Origin: Pseudoscleropodium purum
Taxonomy: Eukaryota; Streptophyta; Bryopsida; Hypnales; Brachytheciaceae
Direction of reading: 5' to 3'
Assembly (NCBI GenBank): GCA_963969395.1
Contig: OZ017801.1
Span: forward strand, 8,062,501 to 8,126,500
Length of the DNA: 64,000 bases
The notes beneath the pieces are model-generated. The model was not told the DNA's origin and did not search any database. It worked only from the letters and a program-made list of their open reading frames with translations. The position numbers and the translations under genes were made by a program. Below, piece by piece: positions 37,701 through 50,600 of this stretch; the stretch's first letter is position 1; each line of letters starts with the position of its first letter.

Positions 37701-39879
37701 GCTCCATCCAAATGGACGCACCCAACCCCATGTTCAGTTCCACATCACAAATGTCCTACATCATGATTCGTATCCTTGCCACTGACCTCGGATTGAAGAT
37801 CACGCTGAAACGCAACGAGTTCTGCGCTGCATGAGTGGCCGCTGCCAGCACGCCCAGATGCAAGTTCGTGCTCGAAAAGCACGTCGATCGTGTTTGCGTT
37901 TGCTGCTTCGAAGCTCTACGCACGCCCACTCGCAGCTGGCCATTCTCCCCACTACATACGCATATCCACCATGTTAATGACCGGCAACTTGGACAGAGCA
38001 ATGAATGCAGGGGCATGCCATCTGATATCCATGCACCCCATAAATTCCGAACCACACTGCAAGAAACCTCATTGTCACCGAAGAACCAGCCCTATCAGCA
38101 GCATCAATCATACACTCTCACTCAAGCCACTCCATTTTACCAATCCCACTGCCTCAGTCCTTCACGCTGCTATCCAACCATAATGAAAGACTTGGGCAGT
38201 GACCTAGGAACTCACCGAAGAAATATGACCGTATCCCCAGCTACAAGTTTCTTTGCAGACACGAAGGTGCTCCACCCTGTTGTCAGAAGATGCCTCCGTG
38301 GCTGACCTGCAAGAACCAAAACGAAGTAATTCATCACCTCAGCTGCTCCCTCACCGTTTGTCTCCAACACAATTCGTTCTCACTCCAGCTCTGGAAGCGC
38401 ATTTAAATGTGTAACACCAACCGCCCTAAACCCCAAACAACAGAACGCCATGTGCAATCCATCGAAACTTTCGTGGACGCCATTCGTACCCCTGTAAATA
38501 TGCCGAAAGTTCCACTCCACCCCATGCAAGTCCTTTGCCACCAGCTCCTGACACGGAGGGTTCATGCTGTGGTCCTGAATCAAAACCAATTATAAATCTC
38601 AGAGGCCTAGTCCCTAAGTGCCATAAAACCTCCCATGAATACAAGCGTCAAAACGCATTTGGCTACCTTAATGAGCTACTGCAGGTGTTGTCGACCCCTC
38701 GCACACAATTCAGATATCCAGCACCACGTAATTCCTCCATGCTAAAATGACTGCGCACATACTTCCACTTGTACCATACTATGAGTTGCATCTCTCTATG
38801 CCATGAACATTTGTCTAATAGTCCAGACAGGTGACTCACGAGTAAAGGCAGACAGTCCTCTGCCGATCTTCGGGGCACTGAAAACCCGCCATGAGTGCTC
38901 GTGTCACTCGCTGTCAAAGTTTTGCAGAACATTCGGACGTTCTTCTGCCTCGTTGAAGGTGGCTCTTCTCGCATCTCCTTAGTCACGGACCCCTGTTGTG
39001 CCCACCCACACAGATCAATTGTGGATTCAACTACCGTTGTGAATTAATTAATTAACTCTGGACATGCAGCGGCATATTGCATCGTCATGGTCCAGGAAAG
39101 TGAAGATGTCATCGATCGCATGTAGGTTCACAGTGATGAACACGAACCTCCACCTCCGGCGTTAAATCCATCTGCGCGAACACCTCATCCGTTTGGAGAT
39201 CCGCCTGCACAATCACCAACCCCAGGCCCACTCAATCAACACCTGTTGCACAACTGTTGCTGCTCCAGTGCCACAAGACTTGCCGCAACATAGCTCTCTC
39301 CAGAAATCTATTTCCTCGCACATACGGCAGAATTGGCTTCGCCATGCCAAATCCCCAAACCAGTAACATGTAGCATAAGTATGGCATCTGACCAAGGCGG
39401 TCGTCATGGCGCTTACTTGCAGTTCCATTCTGCTGATCTTGCAAAGCAGATGAGACGGAAGACGGTAATGCTTCGATGCCGCACGAACATCGGCGGTGCA
39501 TGCTGAATCTGGCGTACATGCTACCACCTGCCCACCAACATGGCACTTCCCCTCGTCAGAACAAGTTTCGACGAACACTCCCCCACACCCTGTCACCGCT
39601 TCCAACGACAAAACTTGTTTCACCCTCACTGCAGAAACGCGCAACCCCTGATGCAGATGCCCGCAAAAGTTTCACTCTTGGGAGACCAACCAGACAAGCA
39701 GGGCCACAGTCACGTACCTGCTCGATATGGCCTTGTGGCCAGTACATCACCAGACTATCCAGCGGAGGCAGCGCCGTGAGCGGTCCCGCACACGCATGCC
39801 ACAGCTCGTAGTCCAGCTCATCGATTTTCGTAAGTTGCGCTCCATCGCCGTCCATCATACCACCCGGACCGTAGAACAT
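34753..39879 (-). CDS. ARF: Auxin response factor, class B (ETTIN/ARF4-like), 13 coding exons, 804 aa
   Basis: Transcription factor that binds auxin response elements in the nucleus. Coding exons, in order: 39879-39718, 39527-39417, 39204-39148, 38992-38840, 38574-38490, 38306-38216, 37951-37787, 37527-37408, 37282-37047, 36716-36204, 35982-35588, 35230-35043, 34891-34753. Every intron is GT-AG, phases join, and the total is 2415 nt. Domains seen: [10 protein letters not shown] (aa 25-34), B3 domain about 132-233 ([28 protein letters not shown]), ancillary auxin-response domain 257-363 (FNPR, WEIEPF), basic PPKRR near 378-382, KLFGI 631-635, PB1 about 692-773 with a conserved Lys after RTGT and acidic DHEND/GDDPWEEF. 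The B3 wording ([33 protein letters not shown]) is closest to ARF3/ARF4 of seed plants. The middle region is Pro/Ser-rich, not Gln-rich, which fits a repressor. The start is the first ATG after an in-frame stop (TAG just upstream). Family is certain; subclass is inference. Confidence 0.95.
36358..36390 (-). repeat. In-frame Gly-Asn hexanucleotide repeat in the ARF middle region
   Basis: A short run of alternating Gly and Asn codons (GNGNGNGN) inside ARF exon 10, made from near-identical GGCAAT/GGCAAC hexamers. It is in frame, so length changes would alter only the linker between the ancillary domain and PB1. Confidence 0.8.
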
Positions 39880-41600
39880 CTTCGCTGGCCGTTCTAACCG
39901 CTCTTCAAACAACGTTCTCTCCTCCCGCCCGCCCTAAGCACATCCTCCGCCGCCAATGCTCCTTCCACGGCAACCCCACAACAGTCTGCAACCAACCAAC
40001 CCACCCACAAGCTCAAAACACGCCATCTCGCGCATTATCCTCGCACTTGCCCGTACTTCTGACGGGGAGAGCCCCTCCCACTGAACACACCACACTAATG
40101 ATCGTGGCGAGGCTTTGCACAACCGATAGGCGTGATCTAGCTACTGGTCCACCCATAAGTTACTTCGACATCCACAATCAAGACAACACACTATCGCTTC
40201 TACTAACGGACGTGATACCATCTGAAACTCTCCCATGAGTAGCAACCATATAAGGCCACAACTTTCTCAAGGAAATGGCCAGCCAGCCATGGCTAGAATC
40301 TCTCGACTCCGTCGCCCAAAACTAGACACAAAGGACTACCAGCTCGCTTCCCAATCCCACCTGCTGCACGAAAAATGCGTGAGAATGAACGCCACTCCCC
40401 CTCGAAGCCCCACCTCTTGCACTCCGATTCCCCGCTGAAGAAAGCTATGGTGCTAAGTTAGATGCTGCTGCTGCTGCTCTCCACTCCTCTCGTCTCTTCA
40501 CCGTCCCAACTCAACTCAAGCAGAGCCCCGAGCTTTCCTTCCCTTCCACCACCAGGCAGCCGACACGGAGTTCAAGAGGGTCACCTAAGCTCAGACACGG
40601 AAGCTCCAGGCGAGCAGCCCAGGACGGTACTGCCTTGCTCACTTTTACGGTAGCTACCTTCAACTTTAGTCCAATCTCCCAGCACCCCCAGCTGGTAATA
40701 ACGTCATGAAAGCAGCGTAGAACTCTCGATTACGGAACCCCACCCACCTGTGCTGCCCCCAATCCGGAAACTTAATGCTCTTGCGCCTCCGTCCGTGTGT
40801 GCCCCCCAAGCTCTGTCTGCTCCCTCCCTCCGTCGCATTGATCTCTCTGAGTCTCTCTGTGTGTGTCTCTCTCTCTCCCCCTCACTCTCACTCTCTCTCT
40901 ACCTCAGTGGTGCTGGATGGATGGTGCGAGCTAGCTTAGCAAGAAAGAAGCCGAAGCCGAGTGGAAAGAAAAGAGGGGTCCAGGTTCCAGGCCCCAAGCC
41001 AGGTTTGGTTGTCTGACGAGAAAGCCCAGCGTTGCAGCCGGCTTTGGCTTTTCCTCCAGCTCCAAATTCCCACCTTTGTGACGAGGAGTCTCTGGCTTTC
41101 TGCTCCCCAAGGGCTCCCAAGGGTTCCCAGGCTCTCTGGTCAGTGCGGTCAGGTCTGCCCCCTGGCTTTACTTTCGAGCTCCTCCCAAAGCTAATTTTAC
41201 GCCTGCAATGGGTCCCCTGGCTGCAAGTGCGGGGCTCCTCTCGCAGGCAGGCGGAGGCAGGCGCGGATGCCGCTGAGTTTTTTTTTGTGTTTTTTTTTTC
41301 TCCTTTTGGAGGAGTGTTGCTGTTGGGTGGGGGCGGAGCTCGCTGCTGCCGCTGCCCGTGCGGGGTCGGGTGCCCGGGGGTCTGGAAGCGAGTTGCTTTA
41401 ATTAATTGCCGATTTATTCCGGGGGCTGGGCCTGCTGAATTGAATTATCCCTCTGGAAGGTACAATAGTGGTGGCTGTGCAGGCGGACATCCCCCCACGC
41501 AATCCCTGGGGAGCTGACCCCCTCGATCCCTGCCCAGGTTCTTATTATTCCTTCGCTTTTCGCATTTTGACTTCGGCTCGGCTCAGCTCAGTCTGGGCCT
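39880..41600 (-). promoter_or_regulatory. GC/CpG-rich upstream region and probable long 5' leader of ARF
   Basis: This stretch upstream of the ARF start codon is far richer in GC than the flanking DNA. It holds a CAG/CTG triplet run near 40462-40480, a pyrimidine tract on the plus strand at 40845-40905 that reads as GA repeats on the gene strand, and many short open frames with no protein resemblance. Long GA-rich leaders are common in ARF genes. The transcription start is not identifiable, and a leader intron is possible. Confidence 0.5.
39934..40035 (-). other. Candidate upstream ORF (33 codons) in the ARF leader
   Basis: An ATG-initiated ORF of 33 codons on the same strand starts 156 nt upstream of the ARF ATG and ends 54 nt before it, in the same GC-rich block with no obvious intron between. 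If the transcript starts upstream of 40035, ribosomes would meet this ORF first. Whether it is in the mRNA cannot be seen; the peptide (MREMACFELVGG...) matches nothing I recognise. Confidence 0.35.
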
Positions 41601-42283
41601 TTTTTGCTTATTGATGGCTGGAGTGGCTGGATGGATGGATCCCTGCCTGCCGTGGCTGCCGTGGCTGGAGAGACGGAGGGAGAGCCATTTCCGGAAGCAG
41701 TCGACTGTAGCTGAGTTGCGTGCTGCCAGGTTTTGAGGAGCCAGCCATGCCTCGGTCACGCTCGCCTTGGCTGCGTTTTGCTTGACACAACCGACACCTG
41801 CCGTGGGGGTGGGGTGGGGTGGAGGTGGAGGAAAGTGGAGTTGGTTTGTTTTTGACAGAAATGAAAAGAAATTGGAAATTGCAAGAGTAAAATAAGAAGA
41901 ATAAGCTTGCACAGCACTCCCTCCCTCACACTGGCAAGGGTGGGACACCAAGAGTGTGTACCCATACTAGCAAATTTGGACATGCTAAATTACATCCATT
42001 TTTTGAAGAGCCCTTGATTTTTTGGTCTCCCACGTTTGCACGCCATGTATGTCCCACAATTAGTCAATTGATCAATCATTATACTACAAAATAGGATAAA
42101 ATTTTACAAAACTTAGATTTGAAGGGCCATTGTTTGGCACACTAGGCTTGGGTGTTACAACATCACCAACAATCAATTTTGAATTTGTAATTTCTCTCTA
42201 TCAAAAAGGTCACAAAAGAAAACCTTACTATTATTTTTATATTTTTGTTGCCATATAGAGTTGGATGTTGCAACCAAGACACG
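41600..42283. other. Edge of the ARF upstream island
   Basis: 41600-41960 is GC-rich with GGATGGAT and GGGGTGGGGTGG runs. It then becomes abruptly AT-rich. No gene is recognised on either strand. Confidence 0.4.
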
Positions 42284-42375
42284 CTCTAGTAGGGGAAAAA
42301 AAGGGGGGCATGGAACACTAAGCTTCAATATAAGACATTGAAGCTTAATGTTCCAAAACCTCTTTTCTACTAGAG
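42284..42375. mobile_element. Hairpin MITE, 92 bp
   Basis: Ends CTCTAGTAGGGGAAAAAAAG and the inverse of CTCTAGTAGAAAAGAGG. The inner arms TAAGCTTCAAT and ATTGAAGCTTA pair exactly around a 6-nt loop. A transcript would fold into one long hairpin. Confidence 0.75.
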
Positions 42376-45117
42376 GAAGCAAGTGTGTAGATTGATTGAA
42401 TTTGTCTTCACATTTTGACCTAGTGTACCACTCCCAATAGTAGCAAGAATTTTTGCTTCTTCTATAAGTAGTATGATTGAGTTTGGGTTACAAATATTGA
42501 TAGGAATTGAAGTGGCCAACAAGTCTAGCACCTCAAATTTTTCCTACCTGTGCCATAGGCTAGTTCATTACAAAAGATAACCAATCCTTGTTGTACAAGC
42601 ATAAAATTCTTCAATATGGATTAAATATTTTCACATTAGAATCAAAAAGTAAAAATATTTATTTTTAATTGGTGCTAAAAATTTAATAATTATCTAAGAA
42701 TGAAGGATGAATTGTCATTAAGAAGTTAGTGCAGTTGTCAAGAAATGAAAGAGAAGACTAATATTTGATAATTGGTTTATATTTTAATTTGTGTTGAAAT
42801 GTAGCACAACCTCCATGATCTTCTTTCTACATGGACTACTTCAATTGACAACTTCATTCCATAGTTGAATATTGTTGTAGTTGAATATTTGAATAAGCAA
42901 GTGTCAGAACCAACAGAAGTATATTATTAATTTTCTTACTATCTAGAACCAATATAAATTTATTCTTGATCCTTGTAGAATAAATTTTGCATGCACATTA
43001 ATAACTTGCAAAATTTGCACTAATGTGTTTAATGATCTACATTGACTCCACAAAATTATGAATCAATATGTGAGTAGAAAGAAACTCCACCAAATATATA
43101 TTTCAATGTATTAATTGAAATCATTCAATGGCAAAATTATCGATCACATGTAATGTATCAAGGTAATTGAAACTCATGTATTAACATAAATTGGTGATAA
43201 GTTTAATCAAGCAATAATCCACAATTATTCGTCATTTGTATTTTATACTTATTTGCCTAAATCTCAAAAGTTTAGAATATTAAAGGCTCGACAAAGCCTT
43301 AACAAAGGCAATTCACGACACGAAGTGTTGTTATTTGTACATACACCTAATAATCTTTTTTAGAATTTTATGCTATAGTATCTCCAAATTGTTTAATAAT
43401 ATGGCTTGAAGACAATAGACATGTTGTAATATCCATCTTCCAAGAAATTGTAATAAGAATCTTAGACACAATTCTTATTAGGTACTAGATTGGATTTAGT
43501 ACTTTTTCAAAATTGTCAAAGTGGTCACCTCAATGTCATAATCTTGATTCCACTAAGCTCATGTAGAATGAAGTTGATTTGTGTATATGGAATCCAAACA
43601 ATTAGAAGATGATTCAATTTGTCTACAATGGATTTGAAGTTGAAGTCGTCAAAGAAGTTGACCTATGACTATGCTTGAAAAGTTTTAGGTGTATTCAAGG
43701 CAAGAAGAAGCTACACACATTGGCACAATGTTAGTTAGTATTTCTATAGTATAAAAAAATAGTCAAAAGAATATTGACTTAATACAACTATAGACTGTAT
43801 TATTTATGAGAGTATAAGTCATATTTCATTTCAATGAGTTGTCAAAAGATTTGAATGCAGTTGTATTGTTTATTGCTCTAATCTATCATCTAATGAGGTT
43901 TTATTGACTAATATATGAAATTATTATTTTATAATTTTAATTAAACATTTTTCAATATTTTGTTGATTTGAATATTAAAATTTTTAATTTATAATGACCT
44001 TGTATGAAAAATATATATATATATATATTTATGTAGGTACATAGATACATAGATAGATGTATAGATGTATAGATGTATAGATATATATTTGAAAAAATCC
44101 TCTAATTTGAATGCACCATGTTCACCCAATCAATCTACCATAAAACATATTGTAATATTGTTATGCAAGCCATTGTATAAAGACCTTTTAACGCATATAT
44201 AATATATTCTAAATTATTAATGTCACACCCTTGGTTTCTTGATTATATTACATTAACATTATAATAAAAGAAATGAAACAACATTACAAGATAGTTAGAA
44301 ATATAGCTGAAAGAATATAATAAAAATGCCAAAATTAGATGTATTGATATCAAAATTGTATTTTCCTACAAGTAATATAACATATATCCTTCTCTACTAG
44401 CTACAACTTAGAAGTTAAAAAACTTCCAATGTCACTTTGCTTACTAAATGTCAATTTGGCAATATGCATATTTGTGGATTTGTTATATATTTGATTGATT
44501 TGCAAAAACAATATAATTGTACATTTAAAACTTTATTTAGTATCTTTCAATTAAAACACAATATATACAACTTTATAAGTGGCACTACTTGTAAACATGT
44601 ATACAAATAATGTCATTCAAATTCATTTCTTTGTTGTTGACAATATTCGTAGTATTAGAATATTAACCTAAACTAATTGTAAGACTTGACAAATATATGG
44701 ACATTTACAATACTTGACATTTAGTATCAATGATTATAAGTAAACTTCATATGTATTTAGTAAACACTAAAAATATACTATCTGATATTAAATGGAAAAA
44801 TTTGTAATAAGTGCTTGAGCATGTTCAAATTTGAAAATATTGTCATTGACATAAAATAATCATTGTGTCAATATCAACACCATTTTTACTATGATTTGAA
44901 TTATCTTCAATATTTAGAAATTTTATTTTCTACCAAAATTCTACAATTTCTTTCATTGTATATGCTTAGCCTCAAAATTATGTTCTCCAATTGTGTAGAT
45001 TTACTTAAAAACAATGAGTCTGCATAGTGGCTCACTATCACTTAATCTTTCAATGCAAAATCTGTAATTACTTCAACTTTAAACCACTAATATTTTCCTT
45101 ATAACAAAAAGCATAGA
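42376..45117. other. AT-rich intergenic DNA
   Basis: No gene recognised. It includes an (AT)n run and degenerate GATAGATGTATA-type tandem repeats at 44010-44090. Confidence 0.45.
44010..44090. repeat. AT dinucleotide and TAGATGTA-type minisatellite
   Basis: An ATATAT run followed by repeated ATAGATGTATAGATGTATAG units. Confidence 0.85.
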
Positions 45118-45406
45118 CATTAGATGAAATTTGAGGCCTCCAACAGCCCATTTTAGGCATGTTTCCATCATTGTTCCCTCATAGCAAAGGAAAAAGCCAA
45201 CTGCTTTTACAAAAAAATTTGAAAAAAAAAAAAATTATTCTTAGAATGCAAAAAAAAGTAGAATTTCTTTAAAAATTTCTTTGGGGGCAATGACATGGCA
45301 CTCTTTTAGCCATGTCAAACTGCACTGTTGCATTTAGGCTACGTTTACTGCATTTTTAGGGCCAAATTACTTGCAATCTCTTGGAGGCCTCAAATTTCAT
45401 CTAATG
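45118..45406. mobile_element. MITE of the CATTAG family, copy 2 (289 bp, perfect 26-bp termini)
   Basis: The first 26 nt (starting CATTAGATGAAATTTGAGG) and the last 26 nt are exact reverse complements. Perfect termini point to a comparatively recent insertion. The interior is related to copy 1. Confidence 0.85.
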
Positions 45407-45589
45407 AAGTAAGCAAGTATAAAAAATTGATACAAGGCATTATTAGAGAAAGGAGAGGGAATAAGTATCCTCAACTAATAAATAAATATCTTTTCTTATA
45501 CCTTCTTTATTATTTAATGTTATAATTACATTCTATTTTTTTATAAAGAAAAATTGCATAAATAATGATGATAGAGATATTAACTTCTA

Positions 45590-46155
45590 AAGGACCGAGT
45601 CACATTTTGGACAAAAATTATAAAAAAATTGGTAGCTTTTAGGATAGTAAGAAAAAAATGAAAAAAAAGGTATTTTTTCAAAATTCAACCATACAAATTT
45701 GTACTAGAATTTTTTTGGAATATTTGAAAAAATTTCAGAAACTTTGACTACATAGATTGGAAGATTATAACATTTGAATTTAGGATAAATTTTTTTTTAC
45801 AACCGTACTCATTAGGGCCAACAAATTGTAACTCTTCTTAAAGTAAAATTTTTACACTAGACATGGTTATTGTTTTGTACATTTGCATCTTGTTTCATAT
45901 AAGTTACATAACTACCAAATCCCAAAATTATTGGAGGAGTTTTGCACATACTGCCTAAGCTACCTCCAAAATTTGGGGCAACATATCTTTTGATTCAAGT
46001 ACCCAATAAAGAAAAAAATTATATTTCCTCTAAGGGGGTACATGTTCATACCTTGTGTCAAAATTTTAAGAGCATCCATTAAAAAATGACTTCACAAGCA
46101 CCTACCCGAGATTGCCTACAAACATTCAACAATCATTTAGTCCTTTAGGAATTAA
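45590..46155. mobile_element. TTAA-ended element, 566 bp
   Basis: Starts TTAACTTCTAAAGGACCGAG and ends as the inverse of TTAATTCCTAAAGGACTAAA; TTAA at both edges. The interior contains ACATAGATTGGAAGATTATA, the same phrase type as the 8.3-9.8 kb element. No coding capacity. Confidence 0.65.
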
Positions 46156-46741
46156 AAGAAGTCATTTTTCACTTAGGAACATTATTTCCCGGTGGTTTGG
46201 GGAGAATCAAGGTCTAATAGTAACAAATCTAACATAAACATGTTCAAACTATACATAAGTTTTTCTTTAAGCTAGTATGATATTAAATTATAAAATGGTC
46301 TATCTTCTTGAAATTAGCTACAACAATGGTGGAAATTTGATATTTCATCTAGCTATATAAATGGGTTTATGAAGCACTATTGAAATATTGCACACACATT
46401 TATTATAGTCCAAGGTAAAAAACTTCTTCTATAGATTTTGCAATAATATTGATACATATGTGAGCACATAAGTCTTCAATATATATATTAGTAGATATTC
46501 TACAACCATTGAAGGTACTTATAATATAAACAACTATGTTACACTATAAGCATGGAAGGTTTCTATAGTATAAATACCTATAACATAGATGTACAATCTT
46601 CACTTCAAATACTATTTTCATATTCTAGACAAAGAATTAATATGACTTTTCAATAAATATGAAGGTTGCAATTAGTGAAGTTGATTATAATTTTGTATTA
46701 AAGAATGAAATTCTATATTAAATTTATGTCTTTAAAATGAT

Positions 46742-47662
46742 TTAACTCCTATAGGATTAAGACCTTTCTTTCTTCAAAATACACTCAAAACTATTGTTTC
46801 TATTGCAAAATGCAAAACTCCTAAAAAAATGTATTTGGGGCATATCTAACATTTGGATCTTCCACACAATTAGTATAAAATTTTGCAAAAAAAGTTCAAG
46901 AAATTTCACAACTTTGACCTTGGAAATTGTAAGATATTTGTGTTTAAAGTAGATAAAATGTTATTTCTTACACCTTCCTATACTAGAATATAAAGTTTTG
47001 AATCTTTTCAACTTAAATTATTTTCATTATAGATTTTAAATTTTAAATTATTTATCTTAAATAATTGAATTAAGAGTTTGAAAAAACTAACTAACTTGAT
47101 TTTCATTCTTTAAAAAAAATTATTGAATATGAGTAGCTACAAGATTGACAGAAATAATAAATCTTTAATAGTTCTACGAAGGAATTGAAATATATTAGTT
47201 GCAATTAATTGTGAGAATATTTTGACAACCAACTTCAACTATATGAAACTTCTTTTTTGAAAGAAATTGTGAAAATTGAATTCTAAAACAAATTCTACGA
47301 GTTAATTTTTGAAGAAGATGTTCTGAATGCTTGCAAACCAAGACTCTAGATAAATTTTTCATATTAGTCCAAATAGAATGAAATTAAATCTTTCTATGTA
47401 GAAAAAAACTTGCTATTGGAAACAAAAAATAAATAAAATATTTTGAGATTTTGTGATTTTTTTTTTATACCACCTGTTGAAAAGCATTCTGAATTGAATG
47501 TGACATAACTCTTGCTAATGGGCATTGGTTGGATTAAAATTATATTTCTATAAGGTTAATTTGTTATCCTATTTAGAATTTTTTTTAATAGAGCCAGAAA
47601 TTTAAATCAAAGGAACTTATCCAATCTCTCGCTTGTCCCTTGAAGGATCCTTTAGGGGTTAA
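46742..47662. mobile_element. TTAA-ended element, 921 bp
   Basis: Starts TTAACTCCTATAGGATTAAG and ends as the inverse of TTAACCCCTAAAGGATCC, with TTAA at both edges. The interior phrase TTTGACCTTGGAAATTGTAAG is shared in type with 8500-8540. No coding capacity. Confidence 0.6.
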
Positions 47663-50600
47663 TCTAGGAGTTTAAATTTTTGAATTTTTGTTCTTCATGT
47701 TAATATGAAATTATGTGTGTGTATAATGCATTTTTACAATATCTAATAAAAATATAAACTTATTTCTCAGTACATTTTAATAAATAAGTTTTGTATTTGT
47801 GAGCAAATTTATATGAATTCAAATCCTAAAGATGTTTTTTTCAAAATATTTTATGTAGGAAATACCATTGCTTTCTAATAAGAAAATTTGCAAACAAAAA
47901 TAGTTTATGGTTAGAAATTTATATCATTTTTATTTCTTTAGATTTATAAAGCAGCTAAATGATATCTTTAAGACAATAAAAATAATTCTTTTAAATAATA
48001 GATCTATTGCTGTAAGGGGATTTTTAATCACCCTATCATGATTAGTTAAGAAAAAAATACATTGTAATTTAGTCTATGCATAATTAATCTCTCAATGATA
48101 ATTCTAATTTTGAAATTGTTATGATAAATTATTTAAAAATTCTACGAGATAAATTAGTGGTGAAACTCAAACAAAAGTTGTAAAATACAAGATTATGCAA
48201 TTAAAAATTGCAAAAGAGATTTTACAAAAAATTCTACTCCAACTTGTTTCCTACATGTGTTGTTTTGTGATAATTTTGTTGAAAAAGACCAAAATGGTCT
48301 AGAAATTTGGTTATTGTAATCAAACTTCATTTCAATTTATGTGAAATTGGCAAAATCTATAACTCTATGCTAATTACATATTCTAAAGAAATTTTCAACT
48401 ACATCAATTAGCACAAAAATTTCAAGTTATTGAAAATCTCTAAACACTGCACTATTAGCTTTTTGTACCTAATGATTCAATAACATATTATAATATAAAC
48501 TAATATATTTTAAAAGATTATATTACTTATTTATAGCATATGCTAATGTGATTTGCATATTTTTGTTTTAGAAAGATCATAAATAGCTATAAAGATTGAC
48601 CTTTTGATCTTACAAGTAGTATATGAGTTAGTATTAGACATTTCTAGAAGTCTACATCCTAAATGATATGTAGATTATATTTTCTAACATTAAAATCCAA
48701 CAAAAATTTGGGATACATCGTTAACATATATATTGTCAATATGTTGTTGTAAAGGTTATTATGTCTAATCTTGTGTTTTGATTTACTTCATTGGAAAAAA
48801 AGATTATTTGAATGTTACATGCTTAAAAAGAGAAGATTGAAGAGATGATTGAATAATGGACAAATGTTCTAATTATATACTTTGCAGTATAAAAATCTAA
48901 GGAAAAGTGAATCATTGAATATGCACCAAAGTTATTATAAAATAACACCACCAAATGCACTTCCATTTTCTACAATTTGAATCTACATATACATCTTCAA
49001 TATTTATATAAAAAAACAATGTTTTATATGTAGGTCTTGAAAATTGTGTTTTTCATAAAGATAAATGGATCTAAAGGCTTAAGGTCGATCAGTTAAGTAA
49101 TAAATTTAATATGAGATTTAATACCAGTCATTGTTCAAAAACAATTAAAAATGCATGTCTTTAGAGTGATTTGTTAACTTCCAATTAAAATGATTCTATA
49201 TCTATACAAAATCAATTTTTCTTACATCTAGGTATAAAAATGTGAATAGAAATTAGGCTAAATTCTAATGAAAAAATTAATTGGATTAAATTTAGACTTA
49301 ATTGAAATGAATATTGGATTCAATTAATTAGATGGTTAAATCTTAAAATTTATTTTTAAAAATAAACTATCATAAAATTTTGGATTTTATCCCTAGAAAA
49401 ATAAAAATAAAAAAGAATATTTGCTACATTTATTTTATTGTATTTGAGAAGATGTTTCAAGTTTTAATAAATTCATGAATAATTGATGTGTAATACATTT
49501 GGAGTTTGATTTTGTATTTTAGAGTGAAATTTAAATTACTATTATGAATCAATATATGAACACCATGATATTATAAATTTTGATTTAGACTTAATCAATT
49601 ACAGAATTAAACCCCAAAATCCTTCAGTTTGGATGTTACCATCTTATGACTTTCTGTAAATGATTTATTTTGAATATTTTTGTTTCAAAGCTAAATCAAC
49701 TATCTTTCATAAGATTTTTTTAAAAGAAATATTCTTGTAAAATAAATAAAATTACCTTGAATTTTTGAAAAAAAATGAACAAAGTTTGTATAAAATCTAA
49801 ATCTATTTCTAAAAATCTAAAATATTCTCCTCAGGTATATAGATGCTATGATATATAAACCAAATGTATTTGTCTTTCTATGATCAGAAAATTAGTAGAC
49901 CAAATTATTAAACCTTGGTTGTGAGCCTAAAGTTCAAATTTCAATGAGATATTCGTATCTCTAGATTGAAGAAAAAAATGAAAAAAACTAGATATAAAAA
50001 ATCTTTTTTTTGAATGAGAGGGAAAGAAAAATTCTATTCAAAGAAGATAAACAACAAGGAACAAAAAGTCTCAAATTGGAAAAAACCTTGATTATAAACT
50101 TCACTTCATTAGCTCGAGTCATAAAAAATACTACTTGTATGGATATAATTCAAGCAAGGAACTAGAAGAAGCCAAAATACACCTTTAGGTAATAATGGAT
50201 TAAACATTATTCTTTAATAAAAAAAATCGTTAGTATTACCAATAAGGAATTTCAATCACCATCCGTTGAAAAGGTGTTGAGGAACCTTCCCCAAAGAAAT
50301 TGGATGAAATAAAGTCTTTTTGTCTTACAGTTATTTCCCTATCTATCTATATTCATAAATTGAATACATCTGGATCTAATTCATTTGTGAATTTCAAAAT
50401 ATTCATTATTATAATTCATTTTAATAAAGAAAATGAAGCATGGCTACTTTAATTTTCATTTTATTTTATGTATTTGAAATTTAGTGAATTTTCACAACTT
50501 CAAGTTCAATTTGCACATTATTATATGTCTTTTATTTGTATTATCTATTATAAAGTACTTTTTGGATTAATAACAAGTGATTATTTTTCATTCTAATTTT

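Noticed and set aside
41032..41517. 161-codon plus-strand frame in the ARF upstream island
   Set aside because: GC-rich DNA yields long chance frames; composition is low complexity and no domain is visible.
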